Below, in pieces: positions 1-8,836 of a stretch of DNA of 64,000 nt. Origin of the DNA: an uncultured Bacteroidales bacterium. Lineage in GTDB: Bacteria; Bacteroidota; Bacteroidia; Bacteroidales; UBA932. Made by a program: the position numbers and the translations under genes. How positions within the stretch are numbered: the first letter of the stretch is position 1; every line of letters starts with the position of its first letter. Below the pieces are notes generated by a model, which had not been told where the DNA came from, ran no database searches, and worked only from the letters and a program-made list of their open reading frames with translations. The stretch spans positions 135,310-199,309 of the forward strand of contig UQMB01000003.1 of the NCBI GenBank assembly GCA_900541925.1, read 5' to 3'.

Positions 1-1
1 G

Positions 2-2110
2 GACCCGTACGGCATCAGGCAGTCGCTGCTTGCCAAACTCCTGCTCACCTACGAGGACGGCACCAGCGAGGTGATCGTCACCGACGGCAAGTGGAAGAAG
101 TACGACGACGGCCCGGTGGTGCGCAACGGTTTCCAGTTCGGCGAGGACTATGACGCGCGCAAAGAAGTGGACGGCTGGAACGATGGCGGATTCGACGACT
201 CCGCATGGGAAGGCGCGGACATATTCGAGCGTCCGGCCCCGAGCGTCAAGCTCCAGTCTTATATAGGTTTGCCTATACAGAACAACATTACTCTCACCGC
301 CGTAAGCGTCAGCGAGCCGGTCAAGGGCACGTTCGTCTATGACTTCGGCCAGAATGTGGTCGGCGTGCCGAGGCTTGAGGGCATGAAGGGGAAGAGAGGG
401 CAGACCGTGACCCTCCGTTTCGGGGAGATGATATACCCGGAGACCATCCCTACCGCTCCGGTGGAGCCATATACCGTGGAGACTTACGAGAAGATGAAGG
501 GCCAGGTGTATATCGAGAACTACCGCGGCGCCATCTCCATCGACAACTACATCATGCGCGGCCGCGCGGAAGGGGAGACCTGGCAGCCGCTGTTTACCGA
601 CCACGGATTCCGGTATGTATCCGTGACAGGCCTCGGGAAGCCTCTCCCGATAGAGTCGGTCAAGGCAGTGGTGCTTGAGTCCATAGGCGAGACCACCGCC
701 AGCTTCGAGAGCTCCGACAAGAACGTCAACCGCCTCTTCGAGAACATCCTCTGGGGCCAGAGGGGCAATTTCCAGGCCGTGCCGACAGACTGCCCTCAGC
801 GCGATGAGCGCCAGGGATGGACAGGCGACGCGCAGGTGTTCGCGCGCACCGCCACCTACTTCAGCCCGTGGGTGGACAAGTTCTACGACCGCTGGTTCTG
901 CTCCATCAGGGACAACCAGAACCTTGACGGCAGCTACTTCAACTATTACCCTGTCACCGGCCGCCCGCCATACGGATTCACCAACGAGAACCCTGGCTGG
1001 ATGGGCTGGATGGAGGCCGGGATCATCGTGCCTTATCAGGTCTACATGCAATACGGCGACATCAAGGCCGTGGCGCAGATGTACGACTCGATGGTCCGTT
1101 ATATGGATTATCTGGAGCGCAAGTCCACCGGATTCCTCCAGCCTGACTCGGGCATCGGCGACCACCTCGCAGTGGAGAAGACCAATGTCGGCCTGACCAA
1201 TACGGCATATTATGCATACGACGCCTATATGATGTCCAAGATGGCGGCGGCGCTCGGCAAGAAGTCCGACGCGGCCAGATACTCAGCCCTCTACGACAAC
1301 ATCAAGGCGGCTTTCAACAGGACTTATGTCCGCGAAGACGGGGTTACAGTGGCTCCGTACAAGCCGGTCAAGTGGTCCGGGATGCCTGCCGCCGAGGGCG
1401 GCCCGAAGGAAGGAGATCTCATCCCTGTGGACACCCAGACCTCCTATGCGCTGCCTCTGCGCTTCGGCCTGTTCGACGGCTCAGTCAGAGACAAGGCTGT
1501 GGCGAATCTGGTAAAGAACATCCGGGAGCATGGAGACAAGCTCACCACCGGGTTCATCGGTACCCCGTACCTCAATCCGGCCCTCTCCGACAACGGCCGC
1601 GATGATGTGGCGTTCACCCTCTTCGAGCAGAAGGACTGCCCGTCCTGGCTCTACCCTGTGCTCCAGGGCGCGACCACGATGTGGGAGAGGTGGAACTCCT
1701 ACACCATAGAGAACGGCTTCGGCCCTGTGGACATGAACTCATTCAACCACTACGCCTACGGCGCGATAGGGGAGTGGATGTATGCCTACCTGCTCGGTTT
1801 CCAGCGCGATGAGGACAGGCCTGCATACAAGCACATCCTCCTCCAGCCTCGCGTGGGCGGGGATCTGGAATATGTCAGCGGCGGCTTCGAGAGCCCGTAC
1901 GGGCGCATAGACGGCGGCTGGGAGAAGACCCGGCGCGGATACATCTACCGTGTCACCATCCCTGCCAACACCACGGCTTCGCTCACCCTGAGGGGGTCCG
2001 AGGTGAAGATTCTCCGCGGCGGCGAGGGTGCCGGTCCGATGCGCAGCCTCAAGGGCAAGGTCATGGCCGAACTGAAGTCCGGCAGTTACGAATTTGAAGT
2101 CACACTATAA
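2..2110 (+). CDS. alpha-L-rhamnosidase, GH78 (5' end outside window)
   Basis: The reading frame is open from base 2, so the gene starts before the window; the in-frame GTG at 71 is internal. The product hydrolyses terminal alpha-L-rhamnose from polysaccharides or glycosides. A beta-sandwich region is followed by an (alpha/alpha)6 barrel carrying the family signature CPQRDERQGWTGD near bases 791-829, whose acidic residues form the catalytic centre. The C-terminal part has the usual NSFNHYAYGAIGEWMY stretch (about 1735-1780) and a closing beta domain. At least 702 residues are visible, consistent with the 3' two-thirds or more of a typical 850-1,000 residue enzyme. The stop overlaps the ATG of the downstream peptidase gene by one base, so the two are translationally coupled. 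Exact substrate is not visible. Confidence 0.93.
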   Translation, partial: DPYGIRQSLLAKLLLTYEDGTSEVIVTDGKWKKYDDGPVVRNGFQFGEDYDARKEVDGWNDGGFDDSAWEGADIFERPAPSVKLQSYIGLPIQNNITLTAVSVSEPVKGTFVYDFGQNVVGVPRLEGMKGKRGQTVTLRFGEMIYPETIPTAPVEPYTVETYEKMKGQVYIENYRGAISIDNYIMRGRAEGETWQPLFTDHGFRYVSVTGLGKPLPIESVKAVVLESIGETTASFESSDKNVNRLFENILWGQRGNFQAVPTDCPQRDERQGWTGDAQVFARTATYFSPWVDKFYDRWFCSIRDNQNLDGSYFNYYPVTGRPPYGFTNENPGWMGWMEAGIIVPYQVYMQYGDIKAVAQMYDSMVRYMDYLERKSTGFLQPDSGIGDHLAVEKTNVGLTNTAYYAYDAYMMSKMAAALGKKSDAARYSALYDNIKAAFNRTYVREDGVTVAPYKPVKWSGMPAAEGGPKEGDLIPVDTQTSYALPLRFGLFDGSVRDKAVANLVKNIREHGDKLTTGFIGTPYLNPALSDNGRDDVAFTLFEQKDCPSWLYPVLQGATTMWERWNSYTIENGFGPVDMNSFNHYAYGAIGEWMYAYLLGFQRDEDRPAYKHILLQPRVGGDLEYVSGGFESPYGRIDGGWEKTRRGYIYRVTIPANTTASLTLRGSEVKILRGGEGAGPMRSLKGKVMAELKSGSYEFEVTL

Positions 2111-3462
2111 TGAAAGAATACATCGAACAGAACCGTGAGCGTTTCCTCCAGGAACTCTTCACCATCCTGCGTATCCCTTCGGTCAGTGCGAAGCAGGAAC
2201 ACAAGGCTGACATGTACCGCTGCGCCGAGACGATTGCCGACCTCCTTCTGGAGGCCGGCGCGGATGAGGCCGGGGTGTGCGACACGGCAGGGCATCCAGT
2301 GGTGTTCGGCCAGAAGATCATCGACCCGTCCTTGAGCACGGTACTCGTCTATGGCCACTATGATGTCCAGCCTCCTGAGCCGCTTGAGAAATGGAATTCC
2401 GACCCTTTCGAGCCAGTGGTGCACGACGGGGCAATCTGGGGGCGCGGGGCCAATGACGACAAGGGCCAGCTCTTCATGCACATCAAGGCTTTCGAGTATC
2501 TGCTGCGCAGCGGCCGTCTTCGCCACAATGTGAAGTTCCTTTTTGAGGGTGAGGAGGAGATAGGAAGTCCTTCGCTCCCTGCCTGGATCAAGGCGCACAA
2601 GAAGCTGCTGAAAGCTGATGTCTGTCTGGTGAGCGACACCACGATGATAAGCGACAAGGTCCCGTCCATCAATTGCGGGATGCGCGGTCTGAGTTATCTG
2701 GAAGTCAAGGTCACAGGGCCCAACAAGGACCTGCACTCGGGGCATTACGGCGGAGCCGTGGCCAATCCGATACAGGTGCTCTGCGAGATGATATCAGGCT
2801 TGATAGATTCCGACGGGCGCGTGACCGTGCCGGGGTTCTATGATGATGTGGTGGAACTCTCCCGCGCTGAGCGCAGGATGCTTGCGCGTGCTCCGTTCAA
2901 CATGCAGGAATACAAAGATTTCCTTGGCGTGAGGGCGCTTCGCGGCGAGAAAGGCTACACCCCTCTGGAACGGACAGGCATCAGGCCTTGCCTTGATGTC
3001 TGCGGAATATACGGCGGCTACACCGGCGAAGGGGCCAAGACGGTTCTCCCTTCCGAGGCCCGAGCCAAGATTTCCATGCGTCTTGTGCCGAATCAGCGCA
3101 GCGCTGACATAACGCGCCGTTTCGCCCGTTACTTCAAGTCGTTGGCCCCGCGCTGCGTCAGTGTGGAGGTCAAGGAGTGCGAGGGCGGTGACGGCTTCCT
3201 CATCCCTATCAGTTCTTCCGCCTACAAGGCCGCCGCCCGCGCCATAGGCGAGGTCTATGGCATTGAGCCGGTGCCGTCGCGTGGCGGCGGATCCATCGCC
3301 GTGCTCGCCGAGGTGCAGAAGATACTGGGCATAGATCCGCTTCTGATGGGTTTCGGTCTGGAGCGTGACACTATCCACTCGCCGAACGAGAGTTTCCTGC
3401 TCAGCCAGTTCTTCCGGGGGATGGAGTCCATCGCCAAGTTCTACGAGTACTGGAACGCCTGA
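2110..3462 (+). CDS. M20 family metallodipeptidase
   Basis: A 450-residue dinuclear zinc peptidase of the M20 dipeptidase/carboxypeptidase group that cleaves small peptides in the cytoplasm. Motifs in order are GHYDVQPPE (metal ligand His83), NDDKGQ (bridging Asp116), EGEEEIGS (Glu148-150, catalytic base and metal ligand), LVSDTT, and a C-terminal RDTIHSPNES with the last metal-binding His. A lid/dimerisation domain lies between roughly residues 200 and 320 (GLSYLEVKVTG). No signal peptide is visible. The ATG overlaps the stop of the rhamnosidase gene (TAATG), which fixes the start. The peptide substrate cannot be told from sequence. Confidence 0.92.
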   Translation: MKEYIEQNRERFLQELFTILRIPSVSAKQEHKADMYRCAETIADLLLEAGADEAGVCDTAGHPVVFGQKIIDPSLSTVLVYGHYDVQPPEPLEKWNSDPFEPVVHDGAIWGRGANDDKGQLFMHIKAFEYLLRSGRLRHNVKFLFEGEEEIGSPSLPAWIKAHKKLLKADVCLVSDTTMISDKVPSINCGMRGLSYLEVKVTGPNKDLHSGHYGGAVANPIQVLCEMISGLIDSDGRVTVPGFYDDVVELSRAERRMLARAPFNMQEYKDFLGVRALRGEKGYTPLERTGIRPCLDVCGIYGGYTGEGAKTVLPSEARAKISMRLVPNQRSADITRRFARYFKSLAPRCVSVEVKECEGGDGFLIPISSSAYKAAARAIGEVYGIEPVPSRGGGSIAVLAEVQKILGIDPLLMGFGLERDTIHSPNESFLLSQFFRGMESIAKFYEYWNA

Positions 3463-3522
3463 CCAGCCTGACCAGCCTGCGGCGGGGCTGCGGCTGGGGT
3501 CTGGTTGGCTGTGGCGGGGTTT

Positions 3523-3560
3523 GGTTTGCGGTGGGTCCGGTTTGCGGATCTGGTTTGCGG
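3523..3560. repeat. three short direct repeats of GGTTTGCGG
   Basis: GGTTTGCGG occurs at 3523-3531, 3539-3547 and 3552-3560 inside a G-rich stretch following the dipeptidase stop. The last copy runs into the inverted-repeat element starting at 3559. No function is evident. Confidence 0.5.
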
Positions 3561-3666
3561 TGGCGGATAAGCACCTGATAATGAGCGGAATAATGATTTG
3601 TCCTGTCTGGTTTTGCCGACAGGTAAAGTGCTCTTTTGCTTGATTGTCAGCGTGTTATCTGCCACC
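3559..3666. repeat. intergenic inverted-repeat element, copy A
   Basis: The element begins GGTGGCGGATAA (3559-3570) and ends TTATCTGCCACC (3655-3666), a near-perfect terminal inverted repeat of 12 bp. A second nested hairpin, CCTGTC/GACAGG, sits at 3602-3607 and 3618-3623. The same arrangement of outer ends, inner hairpin and spacer words (GAGCG, AGGTAAA, TCAGCG) recurs at 15830-15953. It has no coding capacity and resembles a REP/MITE-type structured repeat. Confidence 0.7.
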
Positions 3667-3678
3667 AGTCTTGTGTGT

Positions 3679-3710
3679 CTTGCGGGAGAAGTGGATTTTG
3701 ATTAAGTTTG
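3679..3710 (+). promoter_or_regulatory. Bacteroidetes-type promoter for the 3731-7160 operon
   Basis: A TTG at 3680-3682 (-33 element) is separated by 20 bases from TAAGTTTG at 3703-3710, a match to the -7 consensus TAnnTTTG. Transcription would start about 3717, leaving a short leader before the ATG at 3731. Confidence 0.6.
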
Positions 3711-3730
3711 CAGGAAATAGTGTATTTGTT

Positions 3731-4165
3731 ATGACAAAGAAAACCAAGGTGATCTCCTGGATCGTGGGCGTGCTGCTCGTGGCGTTGGCGGCCGTGCTCT
3801 ATTTTAAGTTCTATTTTGTCTTCGGTGACGGCGTAAAGGCCGGGGAACTCAACCAGATAGTCCACAAGGGATGGGTCTGGAAGACCTACGAGGGCAGGCT
3901 GATTCAGACAGGGTTCAACAGCACCAAGCACAGCGGCAGCCTGCAGTCCAACGAGTTCAACTTCTCGGTGACCGACAAGGCCGTGGCTGATTCGCTGATG
4001 AGATGCAGCGGCAAGATGGTGGAGCTTCACTACAAGGAATATAACGGATGGCTGCCATGGCGCGGCATGCAGAGATATATTGTGGACAAGATCATTTCCG
4101 TAAGCAAGCCGAATGCCGCTTCGGAAGTGCCGTATATCACAGGAGGAGAGGAGGCTGATCTATGA
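3731..4165 (+). CDS. small membrane-anchored protein, Bacteroidetes family often mislabelled 6-phosphogluconate dehydrogenase
   Basis: A 144-residue protein with an N-terminal transmembrane segment (about residues 7-27, VISWIVGVLLVALAAVLYFK) and a soluble extracytoplasmic or periplasmic part containing FGDGVKAGELNQIV, GWVWKTYEGRLIQTG and VELHYKEY. I recall this pattern from a conserved Bacteroidetes protein commonly annotated as 6-phosphogluconate dehydrogenase. No dinucleotide-binding motif is present here, so that label is not supported. The ATG at 3731 is preferred to upstream in-frame codons because it directly precedes the membrane segment and follows the promoter at 3679-3710. Its stop overlaps the next ATG (ATGA). 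Function unknown. Confidence 0.75.
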   Translation: MTKKTKVISWIVGVLLVALAAVLYFKFYFVFGDGVKAGELNQIVHKGWVWKTYEGRLIQTGFNSTKHSGSLQSNEFNFSVTDKAVADSLMRCSGKMVELHYKEYNGWLPWRGMQRYIVDKIISVSKPNAASEVPYITGGEEADL

Positions 4166-6009
4166 TAAAGGGGATTCTTTTCATCATAGCCGCCGTCATC
4201 TCCACCCACCCGGCCGGCAATCCCGGCGCGCGGCTGCTTACTGTGGAGGAGTCTGTGGGCCAGGGACCGAGGTCCGTATACCCCGAGAGGGTCAGTCTCT
4301 GGTGGGACGCCTCAAGCCGGCTCACCAAGGAAAGGCCTGCATATTCCAAGCCGGCATATACCCTTCCGCAGAGCGAGGGGCCGGGCATAGTCTATGGCCA
4401 GAGCGTCAGCCGCAACGAGTTCGGAATCAGCGGCGGAGTCTTCCCTTCACCTGACGGGAAGAAGCTGGCCGTCTACCGCAAGGACGAGTCGGCCGTGAGC
4501 ATGTTCCCGCTTTTCGACATCACCACGCGTACCGGAAGCACGCGCGAGTTGCGCTATCCGATGGCGGGGATGGCTTCCGAGAAGATATCAGTCTGCATCT
4601 GCGACACCTCCGGGCACATCCTCGCGACCCTCAAGGTCGACGACTTCGACGAGGAGCGCTATCTGACGGGGGTGACCTGGTCTCCGGACGGGAAATATAT
4701 CTTCGTGCAGGTGCTCGACCGTCCGCAGCACAATCTCCGGCTCAACATGTACCGGGCCGCTGACGGGTCGTTTGTCCGTACCCTGCTCACCGAGCACAAC
4801 GATGCCTGGGTGGAGCCGCAGGAGGGCCTCCACTTCATCAAGAACAGCTACGATTTCATCTACAGCACCGACAACCGCGACGGTTACCGCAACCTCTACC
4901 TCTGCGACACTCTGGGCCGTATCAGAAGGCTTACCCAGTGCAACGCGGACGTGCATTATCTCGCCAATGACGGCAAGAATGTTTTCTATACTTCCGCCGA
5001 GGTCTCCCCGATAGAGAACCACCTGTTCAAGGTGGGCCTCAAGGGACTTCTGGCCGGCAGGCCCAAGAGGCTCACGTCCGAGCGCGGCTGGCATGTGATT
5101 GACATGGCGCCGGACTGCAGCAAGTTCATCGACCGCTACAGCAGCCTCAACGTGCCTGGAGTGACCCAGGTCAAAAATACCGACGGGGAGGTGGTCAACC
5201 ACATCCTCACCGCCATCGATCCGCTTGACGAGTACGCCCAGTGCAAGGTGGAGCTCGGCACGGTGAAGTCTGCCGACGGCCGCTTCGACAATTATTACCG
5301 CCTCTTCTACCCGCGTGACTTCGACCCGTCCAAGAAATATCCGCTCATCGTCTATGTCTATGGCGGCCCGCACTCCCAGATGGTCACCGACAGCTGGCTC
5401 GGCGGCGTCAGGATGTGGGAGATGATGATGGCCCAGAAGGGCTATGTGGTGTATGTCCAGGACAACAGGGGTACGCAGAATCGTGGAGCGGCCTTTGAGA
5501 AGGCGATCAACCGCCAGTGCGGCCAGGCCGAGATGGACGACCAGATGGAAGGTATCAGGACGCTGCTGGCCACCTGTCCGTGGATAGACCGCGACCGCAT
5601 AGGGGTGCACGGCTGGAGCTACGGCGGTTTCATGACCCTGTCCCTTGCCGCCTGCAATCCGGGCTTTTTCAAGGTTGCCGTGGCCGGAGGCCCGGTGATT
5701 GACTGGAAGTGGTATGAGGTGATGTACGGGGAGAGGTATATGGACACTCCGCAGACCAATCCGGAAGGCTTCGCGAAGACTTCCTTGCTGCCGAAGGCCG
5801 CCGACCTGGGCGGGCGGGTGCTGATATGTCAGGGGGTGCTGGACGACACCGTGGTCTGGGAGCACTCGCTGAGCTTCATCCAGGAATGCATCAAGGCGGA
5901 GAAACGGGTGGACTATTTCCCTTATCCGCTTGAGCCCCATAACATGAGAGGCAGGGCGCGAGTCCATCTCTACGACAAGATCACAGACTATTTCGAGACT
6001 TATTTATGA
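4162..6009 (+). CDS. S9 family serine peptidase (dipeptidyl-peptidase IV-like)
   Basis: A 615-residue prolyl-oligopeptidase-family enzyme that removes dipeptides or cleaves oligopeptides in the periplasm. An N-terminal signal sequence (about residues 1-18) is followed by a beta-propeller region (about 60-370) with WSPDGKYIFV- and DNRDGYRNLY-type blades. A C-terminal alpha/beta-hydrolase domain has GWSYGGF (nucleophile Ser486), GVLDDTVVW (Asp561) and PLEPHNM (His593). The full catalytic triad is present. At 615 residues it is somewhat shorter than most DPP IV proteins (about 700). It is coupled by ATGA overlaps to both neighbours, so the three genes form one operon. Confidence 0.9.
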   Translation: MIKGILFIIAAVISTHPAGNPGARLLTVEESVGQGPRSVYPERVSLWWDASSRLTKERPAYSKPAYTLPQSEGPGIVYGQSVSRNEFGISGGVFPSPDGKKLAVYRKDESAVSMFPLFDITTRTGSTRELRYPMAGMASEKISVCICDTSGHILATLKVDDFDEERYLTGVTWSPDGKYIFVQVLDRPQHNLRLNMYRAADGSFVRTLLTEHNDAWVEPQEGLHFIKNSYDFIYSTDNRDGYRNLYLCDTLGRIRRLTQCNADVHYLANDGKNVFYTSAEVSPIENHLFKVGLKGLLAGRPKRLTSERGWHVIDMAPDCSKFIDRYSSLNVPGVTQVKNTDGEVVNHILTAIDPLDEYAQCKVELGTVKSADGRFDNYYRLFYPRDFDPSKKYPLIVYVYGGPHSQMVTDSWLGGVRMWEMMMAQKGYVVYVQDNRGTQNRGAAFEKAINRQCGQAEMDDQMEGIRTLLATCPWIDRDRIGVHGWSYGGFMTLSLAACNPGFFKVAVAGGPVIDWKWYEVMYGERYMDTPQTNPEGFAKTSLLPKAADLGGRVLICQGVLDDTVVWEHSLSFIQECIKAEKRVDYFPYPLEPHNMRGRARVHLYDKITDYFETYL

Positions 6010-7160
6010 TGAGAAGATTCCTCATGGCATCCGTGCTGGCGTTGACTGTCAGCGCGGGCTGCTTTGCGCAGACCAAGGCCGAGACAAGGCTTTATGACAA
6101 GACTCTGAAGAAGCCGTCCGTGGCTTCTTTCGACAAGTTCCTCAAGAAATACCCGTCCTCTGTCTATGCGGATGACATTCGGGCCCGCAAGGATACCTTG
6201 CTGCACATCAGCCCTTACAGCGGGCAGGAAGCCGGGGACATCATCCGTGAGGCTCTCCCGGCCGGAGCCGAATTCAAGGCCATGCCGCTGCGTAGCGACG
6301 GGGTAGACAGGATTTACGCCGTTTGCATAGGCGCGGACAGCCTCGGCCTGGACAGGGTGAGATTCTACTCTGTAGAGCGCGTCCAGGGCAGGCGCGGCAA
6401 GCCCGACACTTGGAAGCTGCTCGGAAGCTACGAGGCTCCGGCCGCGGACGCCGAGGGCATGAGCGAAAGGCATTTCGTGGACAGCAGCTACAGTTTCCGC
6501 ATCAAGGGGGCCGACTGGTTCGGCTTCAGCTATCTGATGTCATCTGCCGACAGGTCGCAGCAGGTGTATGCCGAGGCCAGTTACTGCCCGTCGTCAGACG
6601 CGTTCGATGTGGTGGCTTTCCGCGGCGCCAACAGTCTGGCGTCAGGCTCCGGCGAGCCTTACCGTATCACAGGGCGTGTGGAGAAAAGCCTTCTCGGAGG
6701 GGAGACGCAGCCTCAGGTGCGCCTTATGCTCTCCCGCATCGAGAAGAATCCTCTGCTTGTGGCTGTCCCTGAGCGGGACTATCTGACGGATGCCGCCATA
6801 GAATGGTGGACGGGGCACAATCCGGACGCCCTCACATCCGCAAGCAAACTCAATTTCAATATCCTTCCCTCCGAGAGTTCGCTCGTCGGGGATTTCGCTT
6901 CTGCCAAAGGCAAGGTCAATTCCTCCAGGTATCGTGCGGTCATCATGGATACAAGAGGATACACTGTCGTGGTCGTCTATCAGAAGGAGAGTTCTGACTA
7001 TGTGCTGGCCTGGGCCGAGCCGGAGTGCCGCAACAAGTATCGGGACCGCCTGCTCAACAGCATTGAACTTGACGGCAGCACGATGACCATGTATTTCTAC
7101 AAGGGCAGCCGCACGTTCAAGTACAGCGTGAACCTCGCCTCCAAGACCATCCGCCGGTGA
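6006..7160 (+). CDS. secreted protein of unknown function
   Basis: A 384-residue protein with a clear signal peptide (residues 1-21, cleavage after CFA). The segment DKTLKKPSVASFDKFLKKYPSSVYAD (about 30-57) resembles a short tetratricopeptide-like helix pair. The rest is predominantly beta-rich with no motif I recognise. The ATG at 6006 overlaps the stop of the peptidase gene (ATGA); a second ATG at 6009 would give a nearly identical start. It is the last gene of the 3731-7160 operon and is followed by a new promoter. A role in envelope proteostasis with the S9 peptidase is only a guess from context. Confidence 0.7.
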   Translation: MMRRFLMASVLALTVSAGCFAQTKAETRLYDKTLKKPSVASFDKFLKKYPSSVYADDIRARKDTLLHISPYSGQEAGDIIREALPAGAEFKAMPLRSDGVDRIYAVCIGADSLGLDRVRFYSVERVQGRRGKPDTWKLLGSYEAPAADAEGMSERHFVDSSYSFRIKGADWFGFSYLMSSADRSQQVYAEASYCPSSDAFDVVAFRGANSLASGSGEPYRITGRVEKSLLGGETQPQVRLMLSRIEKNPLLVAVPERDYLTDAAIEWWTGHNPDALTSASKLNFNILPSESSLVGDFASAKGKVNSSRYRAVIMDTRGYTVVVVYQKESSDYVLAWAEPECRNKYRDRLLNSIELDGSTMTMYFYKGSRTFKYSVNLASKTIRR

Positions 7161-7189
7161 CGGATGTCGGGATTGTCAAGATAAATCAT

Positions 7190-7197
7190 TAAATTTG
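7190..7197 (+). promoter_or_regulatory. -7 element upstream of upxY-rmlC
   Basis: TAAATTTG matches the Bacteroidetes -7 consensus TAnnTTTG. The nearest upstream TTG (7173-7175) gives a spacer of only 14 bases, so the -33 element is poor. Transcription would start near 7204 and leave a leader of about 60 bases before the upxY ATG, as is usual for loci under this antiterminator. Confidence 0.45.
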
Positions 7198-7263
7198 CCT
7201 TTCTCCCGGCTTCGGGCTGCGGATTTGACCGGGCAGGGGATTTTAGTTTATTTACAGGAACTG

Positions 7264-7806
7264 ATGGCCGCTTTGGACTATGATGCAGTCGCGTGGTACG
7301 TGATGCGTGTGACATATCAGCGTGAGTTGTCTGTGCAGGCCCAGCTGAGCGCTTCCGGCATTGAGACTTTCGTGCCGGTGGGTCGCGTGCGCCGCCGCAA
7401 TGCAGAGGGTGTGTCGACAGGCTGGAAGACGGAACCGCTCGTGCACAACTACATCTTCGTCCGCGATACTCTCCGCAGGATTCGCGAGCTGAAGGCCGGG
7501 ATTCCGCACCTGCGATATATGATGTGCACCGACGAAGAAGGGCTTTCGCGTCCGCAGGCGGTGCCGGACAAGCAGATGCAGGATTTCATGAAGGTCATCA
7601 GGACCGATGGATCCAAGTTGCTCACGGAACTCCCCGATCTCACCACAGGTGATAAGGTCAGAGTGCTGATAGGCCCGTTCGAGGGGGTTGAGGGCATCTT
7701 TGTGAAGATGCCGAAACGTCATGAAAACAGAGTCGTGGTGCAGATTCAGGGAGTGGCTGCCGTGGTCACTACATCCCTCCTGCGCCGGGACGTGGAGAAG
7801 ATTTGA
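7264..7806 (+). CDS. UpxY/NusG-like transcription antiterminator
   Basis: A 180-residue NusG paralogue that in Bacteroides binds RNA polymerase on the 5' leader of its own capsular polysaccharide operon and prevents early termination. The NusG N-terminal domain runs from AWYVMRVTYQRELSVQ (about residues 10-25) through LVHNYIFVRD. The C-terminal KOW domain is GDKVRVLIGPFEGVEGIF (129-146). The ATG at 7264 is chosen because the upstream in-frame codon (TTG 7195) falls inside the -7 promoter element. The stop is two bases before the rmlC start. Normally such a gene heads a long glycosyltransferase operon; here only one sugar gene follows. Confidence 0.88.
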   Translation: MAALDYDAVAWYVMRVTYQRELSVQAQLSASGIETFVPVGRVRRRNAEGVSTGWKTEPLVHNYIFVRDTLRRIRELKAGIPHLRYMMCTDEEGLSRPQAVPDKQMQDFMKVIRTDGSKLLTELPDLTTGDKVRVLIGPFEGVEGIFVKMPKRHENRVVVQIQGVAAVVTTSLLRRDVEKI

Positions 7807-7808
7807 AA

Positions 7809-8363
7809 ATGGAAGTGATAAAGACGGATATAGAAGGACCTCTCGTCATCGAGCCGAAGGTGTTCGGTGATGCGCGGGGGTATTTTTTCGAGAGTTTCTC
7901 ACAGAGGGAGTTCGACGCCAAGGTGGGGGAGTTGAGGTTCGTGCAGGACAACGAGAGCTGTTCGCGCCGTGGGGTGATGCGCGGGCTGCATTTCCAGATG
8001 CCTCCGTTCACCCAGGCCAAGCTGGTGCGCTGCGTGCGTGGAGCTGTGCTTGATGTGGCTGTGGACATCAGGCGGGGCAGTCCCACTTATGGCAGGCATG
8101 TGGCTGTGGAACTTACGGAAGACAATCATCGCCAGTTCTTCGTCCCGAAGGGCTTCGCGCATGGCTTCTCTGTGCTCTCGGATGTCGCCGTCTTCCAGTA
8201 CAAGTGCGACGAGTTCTATCATCCGGAGGCCGATGCCGGCATCAGTATTCTTGATGAGTCGCTCGGCATCGACTGGCGCATCCCTCTGGAGGAGGCCGTC
8301 CTCAGCGAGAAGGACACCCGCCACCCGCTTCTGAGCGGTTTTGAGAGTCCTTTCGTGTACTAG
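7809..8363 (+). CDS. rfbC: dTDP-4-dehydrorhamnose 3,5-epimerase
   Basis: A 184-residue RmlC cupin enzyme that epimerises C3 and C5 of dTDP-4-keto-6-deoxyglucose on the way to dTDP-L-rhamnose. Family motifs are DARGYFFESF, VQDNESCSRRGVMRGLHFQ with catalytic His61, FVPKGFAHGF, and YKCDEFYHPE with the active-site tyrosines. The ATG at 7809 is used because the alternative TTG at 7803 overlaps the upxY stop. It is co-transcribed with upxY. rmlA, rmlB and rmlD are not in the window. A GH78 rhamnosidase lies a few kilobases upstream, but there is no sign of a functional link. Confidence 0.93.
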   Translation: MEVIKTDIEGPLVIEPKVFGDARGYFFESFSQREFDAKVGELRFVQDNESCSRRGVMRGLHFQMPPFTQAKLVRCVRGAVLDVAVDIRRGSPTYGRHVAVELTEDNHRQFFVPKGFAHGFSVLSDVAVFQYKCDEFYHPEADAGISILDESLGIDWRIPLEEAVLSEKDTRHPLLSGFESPFVY

Positions 8364-8392
8364 GGCTTCCGTCCCGGCGTCTGCTTATGGCC

Positions 8393-8836
8393 TCACAGCA
8401 CCATCACCAGGGCTCCTCCGAGAAGCAGCAGCGAGCCTATCAGGGTTTTCCAGGTGAAGGCTTCTCCGAGGAACAGGGCCGCGAAGATGATGGTCAGCAC
8501 CAGGCTGCATTTGTCGATCGGGACGACTTTGGAGACATCCCCGTGCTTGATGGCGTAGAAATAACAGAGCCAGGATGCGCCTGTGGCCAGTCCTGAAAGG
8601 ATGAGGAAGAGCCAGCTGCGGGGCGAGATTGAACTGAGCCTGGTCTGGCCGTGAGTGATGAAGACCACCATCCAGGCCATAAGCAGGACTACGACAGTGC
8701 GGATGGCCGTCGCCAGGTTGGAGTCAACCCCTTCAATGCCTATCTTGGCCAATATGGCCGTCGCGGCGGCGAACACTGCCGAGAGGATTGCGAATAAAAG
8801 CCACATTTTGTTCGGAATTCTATTTATTCTATACAT
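8393..8836 (-). CDS. EamA-type small membrane transporter (single EamA repeat)
   Basis: A 147-residue hydrophobic protein with about five membrane segments and one EamA unit: MWLLFAILSAVFAAATAILAK, LATAIRTVVVLLMAW, WLFLILSGLATGASWLCYF, VVPIDKCSLVLTIIFAALFL and a C-terminal LLLLGGALVMVL. At half the length of ordinary drug/metabolite exporters it should work as a dimer; the substrate is unknown. The ATG at 8836 overlaps the stop of the small upstream frame; a second ATG at 8806 lies right at the first helix and is also possible. The gene converges with rmlC, 29 bases apart. Confidence 0.85.
   Translation of the reverse strand: MYRINRIPNKMWLLFAILSAVFAAATAILAKIGIEGVDSNLATAIRTVVVLLMAWMVVFITHGQTRLSSISPRSWLFLILSGLATGASWLCYFYAIKHGDVSKVVPIDKCSLVLTIIFAALFLGEAFTWKTLIGSLLLLGGALVMVL

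Noticed and set aside
4588..5967. 459-codon minus-strand frame over the S9 peptidase
   Set aside because: Antisense shadow of an intact catalytic gene. The same reasoning applies to 30289-31707, 20282-21598 and 9162-10193.
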